Shown piece by piece: positions 42,195-53,600 of a stretch of DNA of 64,000 nucleotides. The position numbers and the translations under genes were made by a program. Positions within the stretch are counted from its first letter, which is position 1; every line of letters begins with the position of its first letter. The notes below the pieces were generated by a model. That model had not been told where the DNA came from and did not search any database. It worked only from the letters and a program-made list of their open reading frames with translations. This DNA comes from Panicum virgatum (Eukaryota > Streptophyta > Magnoliopsida > Poales > Poaceae): the NCBI RefSeq assembly GCF_016808335.1, contig NC_053153.1:23980090-24044089 (forward strand), written 5' to 3'.

Positions 42195-43512
42195 ATGGCG
42201 ATGCAGGAAAACAAGGCGGTGGCGGCGAGGAGGGGAAGCCTGCTGCTGCGCGGGGTGGCAAGGTGAGAGGTATGCAGACGGGCTGTGCCTACCGCAGATG
42301 GAAGCGCTCAGGCCAGTGGTAGGCCTGCCACTAGGGCCACCCGAGGCTCAAGTCGTGGCCCATTAACATCCACTACTGTAGTTATTTTAGATCCACAATC
42401 ATACAGCCCAATCCATAAATAGAAAAAGCATACAGCCTAATCTATAATTTTAACCGTAGTCTTCATTGATTATTGCATACCTGCCCGTTAAGGGGCTCCG
42501 CCACCTCCACGCCATGGGGACGACATGCCTAATGGTGGCGGCAAGGGTGACTCCCAATGCTATTCTACGAGTGACCGGACCGAAGCCAAGACACGGTCGA
42601 CCCCCAACATAGCAGGTCCTGTGCCCACATGACTGCCCCCATCCTCTTTTTTTTTTCTAGCAGCTTCCTCCCGTGAGATCCTTCATTTCCCCTTCCGTTC
42701 AGTCTCCTTCCTCTTCCTCTCTCTTTCTTTTTTTTCTCTGGATCTGACTCGGTAGCTCAGCAGACCGGCGGTGCGGTGCGGCAGCCCGGCTGCGGGGGAG
42801 GCGCGGCGCGGCGCGGTGGCCCGACGACGGGGAGGCGCAACGGCCCGGCGACGGGGAGGTCCGCCGGCTTCCCCACCAGGGGCGAGCGGCGAGGCAACGG
42901 GCTTCCTCGGAGCGAAGCTCCGCGTGCGGCGGGGTAGCCTGCACCTTGGGCTCTCGCCGGTTGCGGCGGGGTCGTCCCCCGGGTGTTCGCCTCCGGAGGC
43001 GGCGGCGGCGGCGAGCCCCCCGGGTAGCCCCGAGGTTCTGGCGTTGTTTTTCTTTTTTTTGGATCCCCAAATTTTTTTATTTTTGAATGCAAAAGTTTTT
43101 TCCCAATTTTTTTTTCAATTTTTCTTAAAACATTCTCTTCTGAATATTTGTTTATTAAAATATTTTTTGTTTCTCTCCAAAATATTTTTTTATTTAATAA
43201 AAATCTCTGAAAAACTTTTTACCGAAGCTTTTTCTGTTTTGGATGCAAAAAAATTTTACCCTAGCTTTTTTGTTTCCTAAACTTTGAATTTTAATATATT
43301 TTTATTCTATCTCTCCAAATGTTTATTGAAATTTTTTCTGCCCCTTCAAATTCCCTTGAAACATTTTATGTCTCTCGAAAATTTTCTTGAATTTTTTTCT
43401 AAACTTTTTTCATCACAAAACGACAAAAAACTTACTAAAAAATAAAACTTCTAAATTAGCTAGGCCCAAGGGCGACGTCGAGCACATCTACCGTGCATCC
43501 GCCGCTGATGAG
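42195..43512 (+). pseudogene. FAO exon-1 remnant, split by about 1.1 kb of foreign DNA
   Basis: From ATG 42195 the reading MAMQENKAVAARRGSLLLRG parallels MATQEKAAAGRRGSPMLRG of the intact FAO gene. The frame is then lost by small deletions within the part corresponding to KREGYTHGLRPPQMEALR (bases 42255-42320). The end of the same exon reappears at about 43468-43512 (gtcgagcacatctaccgtgc, then gctgatgaggtgagag), including the conserved splice donor. Exons 2 and 3 are absent. The intervening 42326-43465 is a GC-rich block followed by T-rich sequence with no recognised gene. This is a dead third member of the FAO array. Confidence 0.8.
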
Positions 43513-43785
43513 GTGAGAGCTCGGTAATAGTTTATTAATTCCACAATCATGGTAATGAACTAGAGCACACATGTGGTCTCCCAAGCTGGTAATTCAATAT
43601 TTCCTTATGCAAGATCAATTTTTTTATGAAAAAATGTTAGTGGATCGAAATGTTGTCCGCAACCTCCATTTTTATGCTAGTGAGGGAATAATATTTTAAT
43701 ATAAATAGTTTCACCTAATAAAAATAAATAGCTTAATAATATTTTTCAGTTAATTCCTTTTCTTCTGATAATAAATACCTCCTCC

Positions 43786-43915
43786 GCTCTAAAAATGTAA
43801 GTGGTTTTAGTTTTTGTATAATCATTGTATTTGCTATTTACCTTGATATAAAGTATGCCTATATACATAGCAAAATACATGTATAGTTATCTATATTTTG
43901 AAATGAAGGGAGTAA
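43786..43915. mobile_element. Stowaway-like MITE next to the copia insertion
   Basis: The ends tacctcctccgctctaaaa and ttttgaaatgaagggagta are mutually inverted ctccgt-type termini with TA borders. The copia element begins just right of it, apparently inserted at its right end. Confidence 0.5.
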
Positions 43916-43917
43916 AG

Positions 43918-44148
43918 GCTTATAGAAGTTTATTGGATGGATTTGTGGTGGATTTGGGATTGGAGATGGAGAGGAATAGGAACCATGAACAACTTGGAGA
44001 TGGAGAGGAACAGGAACCATGAACAACTATGAATGGAGAAATTTTGGATCGATACTTTTTTTTTCGATCCTTCTCTGGTTGTACCTATTTAGTCTAGACA
44101 CTTTATATTTTAGTACCTATAGAATATCTAATTTACAAATATGCACCA
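43918..44148 (-). repeat. 3' LTR of the copia element
   Basis: It matches the right LTR except for a local 34-bp tandem duplication around 43958-44025 (ggagatggagaggaa, aggaaccatgaacaact). The outer boundary is approximate. Confidence 0.75.
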
Positions 44149-44280
44149 ACACTCCCCCTCAAGATGGGGCGAAGATATCATACAGACCCATCTTGCTAAA
44201 AAAACAAAAATATCTTTTCAGACAATCCTTTGTCAACACATCAGCCACCTAATTGGATGGTTTTACATAGGGTAGACAAA

Positions 44281-47200
44281 TTACTCTCCATCCAACTTCT
44301 CTTTAATAAAGTGACGATCGATCTCAATATGCTTTGTTTTGTCATGATGAACTGGGTTATTGGCTATATCAATAGCCGCTTTGTTGTCACAGTATAGTAT
44401 CAAGGGCTCATGTTTAAACAATCTCAATTCAATTAGAAGAATTTTCAGCCACAACAGCTCACATACACCATGAGCTATAGCACGAAACTCTGCCTCAGCA
44501 GTAGACCGTGCTACAACACTTTGCTTTTTTACTTCTCCATGCAACTAAATTACCTCCAACGAAGGTACAATACCCAGAAGTTGACCTCCTATCATCCAAA
44601 GAACCAGCCCAATCTGCATCAATATAACATTCAACCTGCATATTTCCTTGTTTAGTATATAAAAGACCCTTTCTTGGGCTGCTCTTAAGGTATCTCAAGA
44701 TGCGATAGACAACATCCATATGAGATGTACTGGGATCATGCATAAACTGACTCACCACACTTACTGCAAATGCAATATCAGGCCGAGTGTGAGAAAGATA
44801 TATGAGTCTTCCAACCAGTCTCTGATAATGTTCTTTATCTACTGAAGTACCAACATCTTTTCTTAAACAATGATTTTGCTCAATAGGTGTGGCCGCAGGA
44901 CGCATCCCCGTCTCCTTTAATAAATCAAGAACATATTTTCTTTGAGATAAAAACACCCTCTTTGGACCACGAGAGATTTCAATTCCAAGAAAATATTTCA
45001 ACTGCCCTAAATCTTTTACTTCAAACTCTTGAGCAAGATATTTCTTCAAATCAACAATCTCAACAATATCATCCCCAGTAATCACAATATCATCTACATA
45101 CACCATTAGAACTGCTACCTTACCTGCAGCTTGTTTAAAGAATAGTGTATGATCAGCATTACTTTGGATATAGCCTCTTTTGAGCATCATTGCCTAAAGC
45201 GATCAAACCAAGCTCTAGGGGATTGTTTCAACCCATATAGAGATTGATGTAAACGAAGTACTTTCCCATTTGTTTGATTTGTTTCAAAACCGGGTAGTAT
45301 ATGCATATATACTTCCTCGTAAAGATCACCATGAAGGAAAGTATTTTTAACATCCATCTGATATATATTCTAGTCCAAATTGACAGCACAAGATATAAGA
45401 GTTCTTACTGAATTCATCTTAGCAACGGGTGCAAAAGTCTCATCATAGTCAATCCCATAAGTTTGGGTAAATCCTTTTGCCACCAGACGGGCTTTATACC
45501 TCTCAACCTTCCCTTCATGTGTATGTTTAATGGTGAAAACCCACTTGCATCCAACAGGTTGCTTACCTTGCGGTAGATCCACAAGCTCCCAAGTTCTATT
45601 CTTCTCCAAAGCTCTCATCTCTTCAAGCATTGCCTCCTTCCACTTAGGGTCCTCTTTAGCTAATTTCCAGCCGTTGGGTATTGATACAGAATCAAGAGAT
45701 GCAAAGAAACTCTGGAAGGATGGGTTACAAAATTCATAAGAGATAAAATTGGAAATGTCATGTTTGTAGTCTTTAAGATATGCTGGAATATTGAAAGATC
45801 TAGTTGGCTTTCTTATGGCTATAGGTTGATCATTTTCAGGAGTAGGCTGGGTAGACAGTTGATTATCTCCTTGCCCAAGAGTGCTAGATGGAGCATTAGG
45901 ACTAAGAGAGTGTGAGTCTATACCTGGGACCTCGTGCATAAGGGACTCTGTATCTTGAGAAGGCAAAGTACTCTGTATATCTTCATGGCCAGGATTATTA
46001 CTCCCACTCTCATTCAGCGGTGGAGCCAGGATTTGATCATTGGGGGGCAAGCAGTGATTGGGGGGGGCAACAGTCTTGCCGCAGGGTGCCGCTGAAGTAA
46101 GTTCCACCTTTGATAATGGTGCTATAATGGTGCTACGGGAGCATTAGGGGGGATGGGGCAGGCCCCTGCCCGCCCCCTGTCTCCGCCCCTGCTCTCATTA
46201 GCATGACTATGAACTGAATTATCCCCATAGTAGAAACCAACTGAAGGAGGAACAAGAACAGAGCCCATGTGATTACCTCCACTATTACTCTCCCCCTCTT
46301 GTTGTCCTTTAGGTGGAGAAAGAGTAATTCCAGTGTCATTGGTCGGCTCATAATAAGGTCTATTTTCACGAAATGTCACATCCATACTCACAAAGAAACG
46401 ATGTTCAGATGCACACCAACAACAATATCCTTTTTGAGTAGGAGAGTACCCAACAAACACACATTTAACAGCACGAGGGTCAAATTTTTTAACATCATTT
46501 CTATAGTCATGAACAAAGCAAATACATCCAAAGACTTTTGGGGCAACAATAAAGTCATTTGAATTTAGAAGTAGCTCGGCAGGAGATTTATTGTCTAGAA
46601 TTCGAAGAGGCATGTGGTTAATTAAATATGTAGCAGTCTTCACTGGCTCTCCCCAAAGGAACTTAGGAACATTCATTGAAAACATAAGAGAGCGAGCGAC
46701 CTCAAGTAAATGCCTATTTTTCCATTCGGCAACACCATTCTATTCAGGAGTGTTAACACAGGTAGTTTGATGTTCAATACCTTTTGAGATAAGGAAATTT
46801 CAAACCCCTAGTGAACATACTCTGTGCCATTGTCCGAGCGTAATACCGTAACAGTGTTGCCAAACTTATTTTTAATGAGAGCACATAGATCTTTAAAAAC
46901 TGTAAAGACATCACTTTTGTGTTTCAATAAATAAAGCCAAGTATACAGACTAAAGCCATCGATAAAAGTCACAAACCATCTATGACCAGAAATAGAGTGC
47001 ACTTCACATGGTCCCCAAACATCAGAGTAAATCACATCAAACATTTTGTTACTTCTTAGACCCAAACTAGGATAGGGAATTCTTGTATGTTTGGCAAACT
47101 CACATGCATCACATATAAGAGATTCCCTAGGACAAGCATTAAAAAGAGAAGGATAACTACGAGACATAGCAGCAAAAGAGGGGTGCCCAAGCCTCTTGAA

Positions 47201-48830
47201 ATGGAGACATCTTGGATGCAAAAGCTACTTCATCACTTCCTTCGTCAAGATAATAGAGTCCATTATGCACGGTCCCAGTCCCAAGAATTCTCCCTGTCCC
47301 TAGCTCCTGAAAAACACAATGAGAAGGATCAAACCAACCTCTATAATTAAGAGATTTTGTGGTAGAGCTAACAGATAATAAGTTAATAGGAAAATTAGGA
47401 ATGTGCAAGACTGGTGACAAGGATAGGGTTTTGGTGCACCGGATAAATCCACATCCTGTTATAGGAACCATGGATCCATCTGCTACACACACCTTATCCT
47501 TACATGAACAAGGGGTATAGGAAGTGAAAAGGTTGGATGCTCATGTCATGTGGTTAGTGGCTCCAGAATCAATAACCCAGGATTTATTTGTATATGCTTG
47601 TACGTGTTTTATACCTTGGGAAGTAGCATGGAAGCTGGAGCTAGTAGAGGATCCTTCAGTGGAAGAGGAGCCTTCAGAGAGCTTGAGCTTAGAGTTATAT
47701 TTCTCAAGAGCTTGATCATCTACCACTGGAAGCTTTCTTTCAGGTGTTTATAATTAGCTCGATTCCAGTTAGCACTTCGAACTCCCCCTGGTTGAGATTT
47801 CCCCCCCTTTCTTCCATCCAGGTGGAAGACCATGCAGCTTAAAACACTTTTCTATAGTATGGCCCTTATCACCACAATGATCACAAGTCACCTTGCTAGA
47901 TGGAAAGCCATGTAGTTTAAAGCACCTCTCTATGATGTGCCCTTTATCACCACAATAATCACAAATCACCTTTTTTTTTTCTTCTTGATCCCCTCGGGGA
48001 ATAGATGTGCGGCTCTTCTTCAAAGACAAGGCAGCACTAGCAACAACTGCTTTATATTCATCCCTTTGGGATGTGACAATATGGTTTCCTCTTCTATAAT
48101 GCTAGAAATCGTCTCATCAAGAGTGGTCATTCTGACTTAGAGAAGATAAGCTGCCGACGGAGGTCAAATTCTTGGTTCAACCCATCGAGAAAGAGTTTGC
48201 TCACCAGTGACAGGAACCATGTATGATGAATGGACATATCCTTTTGGTCAACAGGCTCAAACGGATGATAATAATGTAAATCTCTGTATAATCTTTTCAA
48301 TTCACCAGAATACTCAATCACTGATTTTGTACCTTGCTTCAAATGCAACAACTCATGCATAATACGAGTAGCCTGCATCTTGTTAGATTTGCCAGCAAAT
48401 TGATTTTGTAGAGCATTCCACACTTCTGCTACAGTAGCCATTGTTTCAATTTGTTCTCTAACTATAGGTTCCATACTTCCCAACAGCCACACAAGCACTC
48501 TATCATTGATCTGTTTAGTCTAGGAATCCATTTCACCCTTAGCACCACCTTCATCAGGGACTAATAACCTCTCATATCCATGAGAGCCCAAAATTAATCG
48601 AGCATGTTGGGACTAACTCAAATAGTTTTCTTGTCCCTGTAATTTTATGGGATTTGGCTCAAGAGCATATTTGGCAACCTCTAAAACTATCGTAGGCTCC
48701 ATTATTTTGCTAAGAATTTCACATAATTTTCCAATGCTAGAATCAACCTCCTTTTCTCCACTAATTCCAGCAATGTTTTAGTATTACTCAAATCACAAAA
48801 TCTCAGTTCGCATATACAGGCAGCACTGCA
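44281..48830 (-). pseudogene. Copia gag-pol polyprotein, broken by stops and frameshifts
   Basis: From right to left: gag (48830-48127, e.g. VLVWLLGSMEPIVREQIETM), two CCHC knuckles in tandem (47769-48029: CDYCGDKGHIIERC and CDHCGDKGHTIEKC), protease region (47500-47726, WVIDSGATNHMT), GAG-pre-integrase and integrase core (46808-47492: CDACEFAKHTRIPY, DVWGPCEVHSISGHRWFVTF), integrase C-terminal part (46122-46685), reverse transcriptase (45370-45740 and 44495-45190: [29 protein letters not shown]) and RNase H (44281-44700: ADWAGSLDDRRSTSGYC, STAEAEF). The order protease-integrase-RT-RNase H is that of copia elements. At least five frame breaks and a MITE at 46015 interrupt it. Confidence 0.9.
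46015..46191. mobile_element. hAT-type MITE (177 bp) nested in the copia pol region
   Basis: The ends cagcggtggagccagg and, inverted, caggggcggagacagg are flanked by a perfect 8-bp duplication, ctctcatt, at 46007-46014 and 46192-46199. The terminus resembles that of the MITE in the FAO exon (caggggcgg). Confidence 0.92.
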
Positions 48831-49264
48831 GGCTAGCCAAATCAAATAGCAAAACCAGATTCAGTGGCACACATCCACGGCAAAATTTGGTTAGGCAAGC
48901 CTCTATATCCTTGCTGCGGTTGCAACGACTTGTGGCACACCAGCAAGTAGCAGCAGAGGCATGTGCTGGCAGCCACTAGCACAGCAGGGGAAATCACCAG
49001 CCGCATAGCAGCCACTACGAAGCTCCTGGCCGCGTGCGCACAGCGACGAGCCGCGCGACAGAACAAGTGAGCGGATCGGCGCGACGACGGTGAGCAGATG
49101 GAGGGGCGCAGCTCGTCCGCGACGGGGACAAGCAGATGACGGCAATGATGGGCCGCCGGACGGCAGCAACGGGCCAACGGAGATAGATGCAGACGAGGCT
49201 CCAAGGCACATCGAAATCGACGGAAACAGATGGAACTTACAGGATTAACCTACTTTGATACCAT

Positions 49265-49456
49265 ATTAAAGTTTATTGGATGGACTTGTCGTGGATTTGA
49301 GATTGGAGATGGAGAAGAACAGGAACCATGAACAACTCTGAATAGGGAAATTTTGGATCAATACTTTTTTTCCTATTCTTCTCTGATTGTACCTATTTAG
49401 TCTTGACACTTTACATTTTAGTTCATACATAATAACTAATTTACAAATATACACCA
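49265..49456 (-). repeat. 5' LTR of the copia element
   Basis: It is a near copy of the left LTR (aagtttattggatgg through aatttacaaatatacacca) without the local duplication. It adjoins the primer-binding-like tggtatcaaagtagg on its inner side. Confidence 0.75.
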
Positions 49457-50617
49457 GTAAAGTTAAAGTAGCCCATAATAAACTAGGCGCGCCATATCCT
49501 CCACTAGTTCTATCGCGTTCAGGCGCAAGCGCGACGGACAGCGGATCGGGCCGGGCTGCAGCAGACAGCGCGAACTAGTGGCAGAGTGCCATCATGTCAT
49601 GTTTACCGGCTTCCCTAGCTCGCGGCGGCTGCGTGCGTCCCCTGATCACGGCCCGTTTGCCGGCGTCGGTCCCCAAGTCCCAACTCCCAAGCAAAGTGAA
49701 GCAGCAAGAAGCCTCCCCGGCCGGGCCCTCTCCTCGATCCACCGCTAGCTAATAGATGCTCCGGCCACGTACGTACTAACGTACACGTACGTGATGGTCG
49801 CCTGAACTGACCGAAGCAGGAGGACGCACGCACGCAGCAACGCCGGCCGGCCGCACGGCTATCTCCCAGGCCAGCAGTAAATCACCCTCACGCCGCGGCG
49901 CTGATCTCGAACCCCACTCGATCCGAGTGGACGCTGAGGCAGGCAGTACTACTACCTTCCGTCCTTCCGCCCCGCACGGCGCACCGTTAGTTGGCGGCTG
50001 CCCCCCGCCCACGCCGCCGGAGGGCCGGCAGTCCTGTGCCAGTCTGCCTGCCAGACCAACCAGTGGCCGGTTCAGTCCGACCACACATGCATGTCCCCGG
50101 CCGGCGTATAGCGGTATAGGTTTCCGAGCAGCCTACAGTATGGGAGGGGCGTGGTCGGTGTGGCAGCCATGCCTCATTGCCTGTGCTCGCTCCTCAGAGG
50201 CACGCAGACGCAGCACGTCGTCTCCGTCAGTCGTCGGCATCTACTCCGTACTACGGAGCAACCGCCGAGAAAGCGTCCCATGCCAATGGCATGCGACTCG
50301 GAATTAAGCCCGTATACGTCCCGTAGGCTTCCGTGATTATTAAGACGTCTGCCCGTACGTCGCTGCCGTGGCTTAATTGTAATTAGTGAGACGCAATCGT
50401 CCCAACAACTCTCTCTGTGTGTGTGGAAAGACCACGAGCTCTCTCTAGCTATATAGACGCGCATGCCGCGCGCGGCACACCAGACACCACACACGACTCG
50501 CACATACGTAAGCCGGCACCGCACGCGCTGCGCCGCCACAAAGCGAAGGCAGGAGCGAGAGATCAACTCGGCGCCGCTGCGCGCGCACACGGCCGCCGCT
50601 CGATCGATCACCAGTAC
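49457..50617 (+). promoter_or_regulatory. Upstream region of the intact FAO gene
   Basis: The last 250 bp include gagacgcaatcgtcccaac (50389-), shared with the FAO remnant's upstream region, and a TATA-like gctatatagac at 50447-50457, about 160 bp before the ATG. The rest is mixed sequence with gtacgtac-rich patches and no supported gene. Confidence 0.5.
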
Positions 50618-53600
50618 ATGGCGACGCAGGAGAAGGCGGCGGCGGGGAGGAGGGGGAGCCCGATGCTGCGGGGGCGCAAGCGCGAGGGGTACACGCACGG
50701 GCTGCGCCCGCCGCAGATGGAGGCGCTCCGGGCGCTGTGCGGCGCGATCATCCCGTCCCTGCCCGTCGAGGGGCTCCTCGACCAGCCCGGCGGCGGCGGC
50801 GCCGAGCAGGCCGGCCTCGAGCGGTTCTACCGCGCATCCGCCGCCGACGGCGCCATCCCCGACGAGGTGAGCTATCGTCATATATGCATGGTTCTTAATT
50901 CCGATCCAACGGTACGGTGAATATACTAGCTATATACTACTACTATAGTACTACTACTAGTAACTTTTGTATACGTCGGCACGACCGGCGTACACACTGA
51001 CACTGTACATCATGGAAACGACATCACGGCACTACCGTCCATACGCTCTGACCGCACCTTCATGGTGCCATGGACAGCATGCAGCACATCGGCAGCACAG
51101 TAGTTCAAGTAGCACGAATACGGTGTACTTATAAAAGAGCTGTATCTGTATGAGAACCTCTCTCTCATACAATCCTCTGGAATCTTTCATGTGCAAAAGT
51201 GGGACTTCTGATACGGGAACCCTTATCCCCTCACCTCCGTTCTAAAAGAACTCGACGCTTGACTGTCCCTCGCTGTCATTCGTTTTTTTTTAACACACAC
51301 ACACCGCTACTGCTGCTATACTACTACTATTAAAAAAGAAAGGTAGTGTTCACTGAACTGCTTCTAACATGTCGCTATAAATGAAGGACGGGCCTTAATT
51401 CAGAACAGTAATGAATTGTTAGGTGGCCAGTGAGTCTGATGTTTGATCGATCTAGATAACAACACACCTTCGATCGATCGCTTTAGTTAAAGTTTAGATA
51501 GCTACACATGAGTAGCCAATTTCACCTTTATGAACGGTAATGATTACGGTTCGTGGCAAGTCTGATTTTCATCAGTCGGTAATTCCATGTGCACAATAAG
51601 TCAAACCTTTTTCTTCTCACACTAGATTCCAGCCAGGGCCTCAAATCTAGGCCGACGATTTTCAAGCGACATAATAAAGCTTCTTGCCGTGATTTTGACG
51701 AGGTTTATCGGTTGTGGTTGAGGTTATTAGCGGTTGAGGTTGTAGTCACGAAGAACGGTGTGCTACGTGGAAATAAAGGCCGCGTACCGGGACTACAAGT
51801 TCTTTCTGTGAAAAATGTTGCTCCCTCCTTTAATTATAATTATTTTGACTTTTTTATTCCAAGTTTGACCACTTGTTTTATTAAAAAAATTTATGCAAAC
51901 ATAGTTAAATTTCAATAATTTTTGAAAAACTTGTATTAATAAAACAAGCCACAACAAAAGAAGGATATTTTGCACAAATTTTTGAATAAAACGAGTGGTC
52001 AAACTTGAGGTAAAAAAGTTAAAAAAAATTATAAATTAGAACGGAGGGAGTAGTGGAGTAGTGAGCTACGTTAACTGGTGTACTTTAGCACTTATATACT
52101 CACAAGTACGAGAATATACAGGTGAGTAATGACGATGTTCCTCTAATTCACTTACTTTTGATAAAATGAAAGGTCGCGGAGATGACCACACGATGCGTAT
52201 GGGAGGCTATGTTGTTGATCAGAGTTATCCTCTGGATGCTAAGCACCAATGTGGGCACATTGGCGCTATGTGGCTGGCTGTGCATCTCCGGCAGGTTCCC
52301 TTATGTCAGCAAATTCGCCGACATGCCGGTGGAGCGGCGAGAGCAAGTGCTGAAGCGGTGGAGCAAGGCTCGGTGGCTGTTCCCCCTCAAGGTCGCCTTC
52401 GCCATCATCAAGATCCTCTCCCACTACTCATTCTACACAATGGTACGTACCTTCAGCTAAAGTATAATTGTCGGTACCCTGAAGCAGGGATACCCACTCC
52501 TACTGCAGCAAGGCAGGACTCGCATAGTCATCCGCGACTACGCCATAAGGGGCGGAGCTGCCGGGCCCCACGGGTCAGGCTCCTACCTCACCGGGCCAAC
52601 GGCCCCGGACCTGCTCCCAGCTCTGGGACGGGTCCGGAGACGCCACTTGTCCCTAAGGACTCCGAGCCAACGGCCGAGGGCCCGGACCCCCATAGGGGTC
52701 CGGGATCTCCCCGCGTCTGTCCGGACCTCCCGCGCGCGTAGGGCCAGCATACCACCGGGGGGTCCGGAGGCTCCCCACGTGTCCCGCAGGCGCGGGCGCA
52801 GGTGCAGGTCTTCCACTGAAAGGCTCGCCCACCCACCGCATTTAATGTGGGTAGTTGAGGCGCGCTTTGCCGCCGCGGCACGCGGGGCAGCCCTTGTCAG
52901 GCCTCACTGTAGACCGTATATTACCGAGGTACACAGTGCAACCGCCTGCGCCACAACCGCGCAGAGCCCGTCTGCCGCATTAATTGGATACGACGGCACG
53001 ACACTTTTCCATCATGCCGCCTACGCGCAAGCTACACGGCCCGTTCAGCTACACTGCATGCGACACCGCAAGCTACGCCTGGCGCCGTTTCGACAAGACA
53101 GCGCCTGGATATGCTGGACGGAGGATTCCCGCGGGCAGGCAAGGAAATCCAGGAATGAGATCTTCTCCGCCTGCAACGCCATAATGTATTAACAGTATGT
53201 TATTTTATACTACATTGATTGGGCCCACCTGTCGGGGATCCAGCGGCCATGTACGCGCCTCCCTTGAGATATAAAGGGGAGGCGCTCGCTGCACAGGACA
53301 GGCTCTGGGGAGCACACACACAGACCAAAGACTCTGGGGCACAAGCTCACCCAGACTCAAGCAATACAGCACACAGTGGACGTAGGGTATTACGCTCCGA
53401 CGGCCCGAACCACTCTAAACTGGCTGTGTTCATCGTGTTCTTCTAGGAGATCAAACTAGTCCTAGCTAACCCCCGAGTATTCACCCTCTGGGCTTAGACG
53501 GGTGCATTTCGCCACCCGGCTATAGTTTGCCACACCACGACAATAATCAAACTATGCATGACGGTTCATGGGAATGTTTGGAATATAGGATTGCATGAAC

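Larger units (their letters stand above)
43918..49456 (-). mobile_element. Ty1/copia retrotransposon, full-length but decayed
   Basis: Short LTRs of about 190-230 bp bound it, and the motif gtaaag flanks both ends (43912-43917 and 49457-49462). In element orientation the LTR starts tggtgyatatttgtaaatta, and just inside the right (5') LTR is tggtatcaaagtagg, an initiator-tRNA-type primer site. Just inside the left LTR is cccctcaagatgggg, whose complement gives the purine tract. Gag and pol fragments follow in copia order with integrase before reverse transcriptase. A nested hAT MITE and many stops show it is dead. Confidence 0.9.

Noticed and set aside
52166..52741. 191-codon open frame across FAO exon 2 and the solo LTR
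   Set aside because: It is out of frame with exon 2 and runs into LTR sequence.
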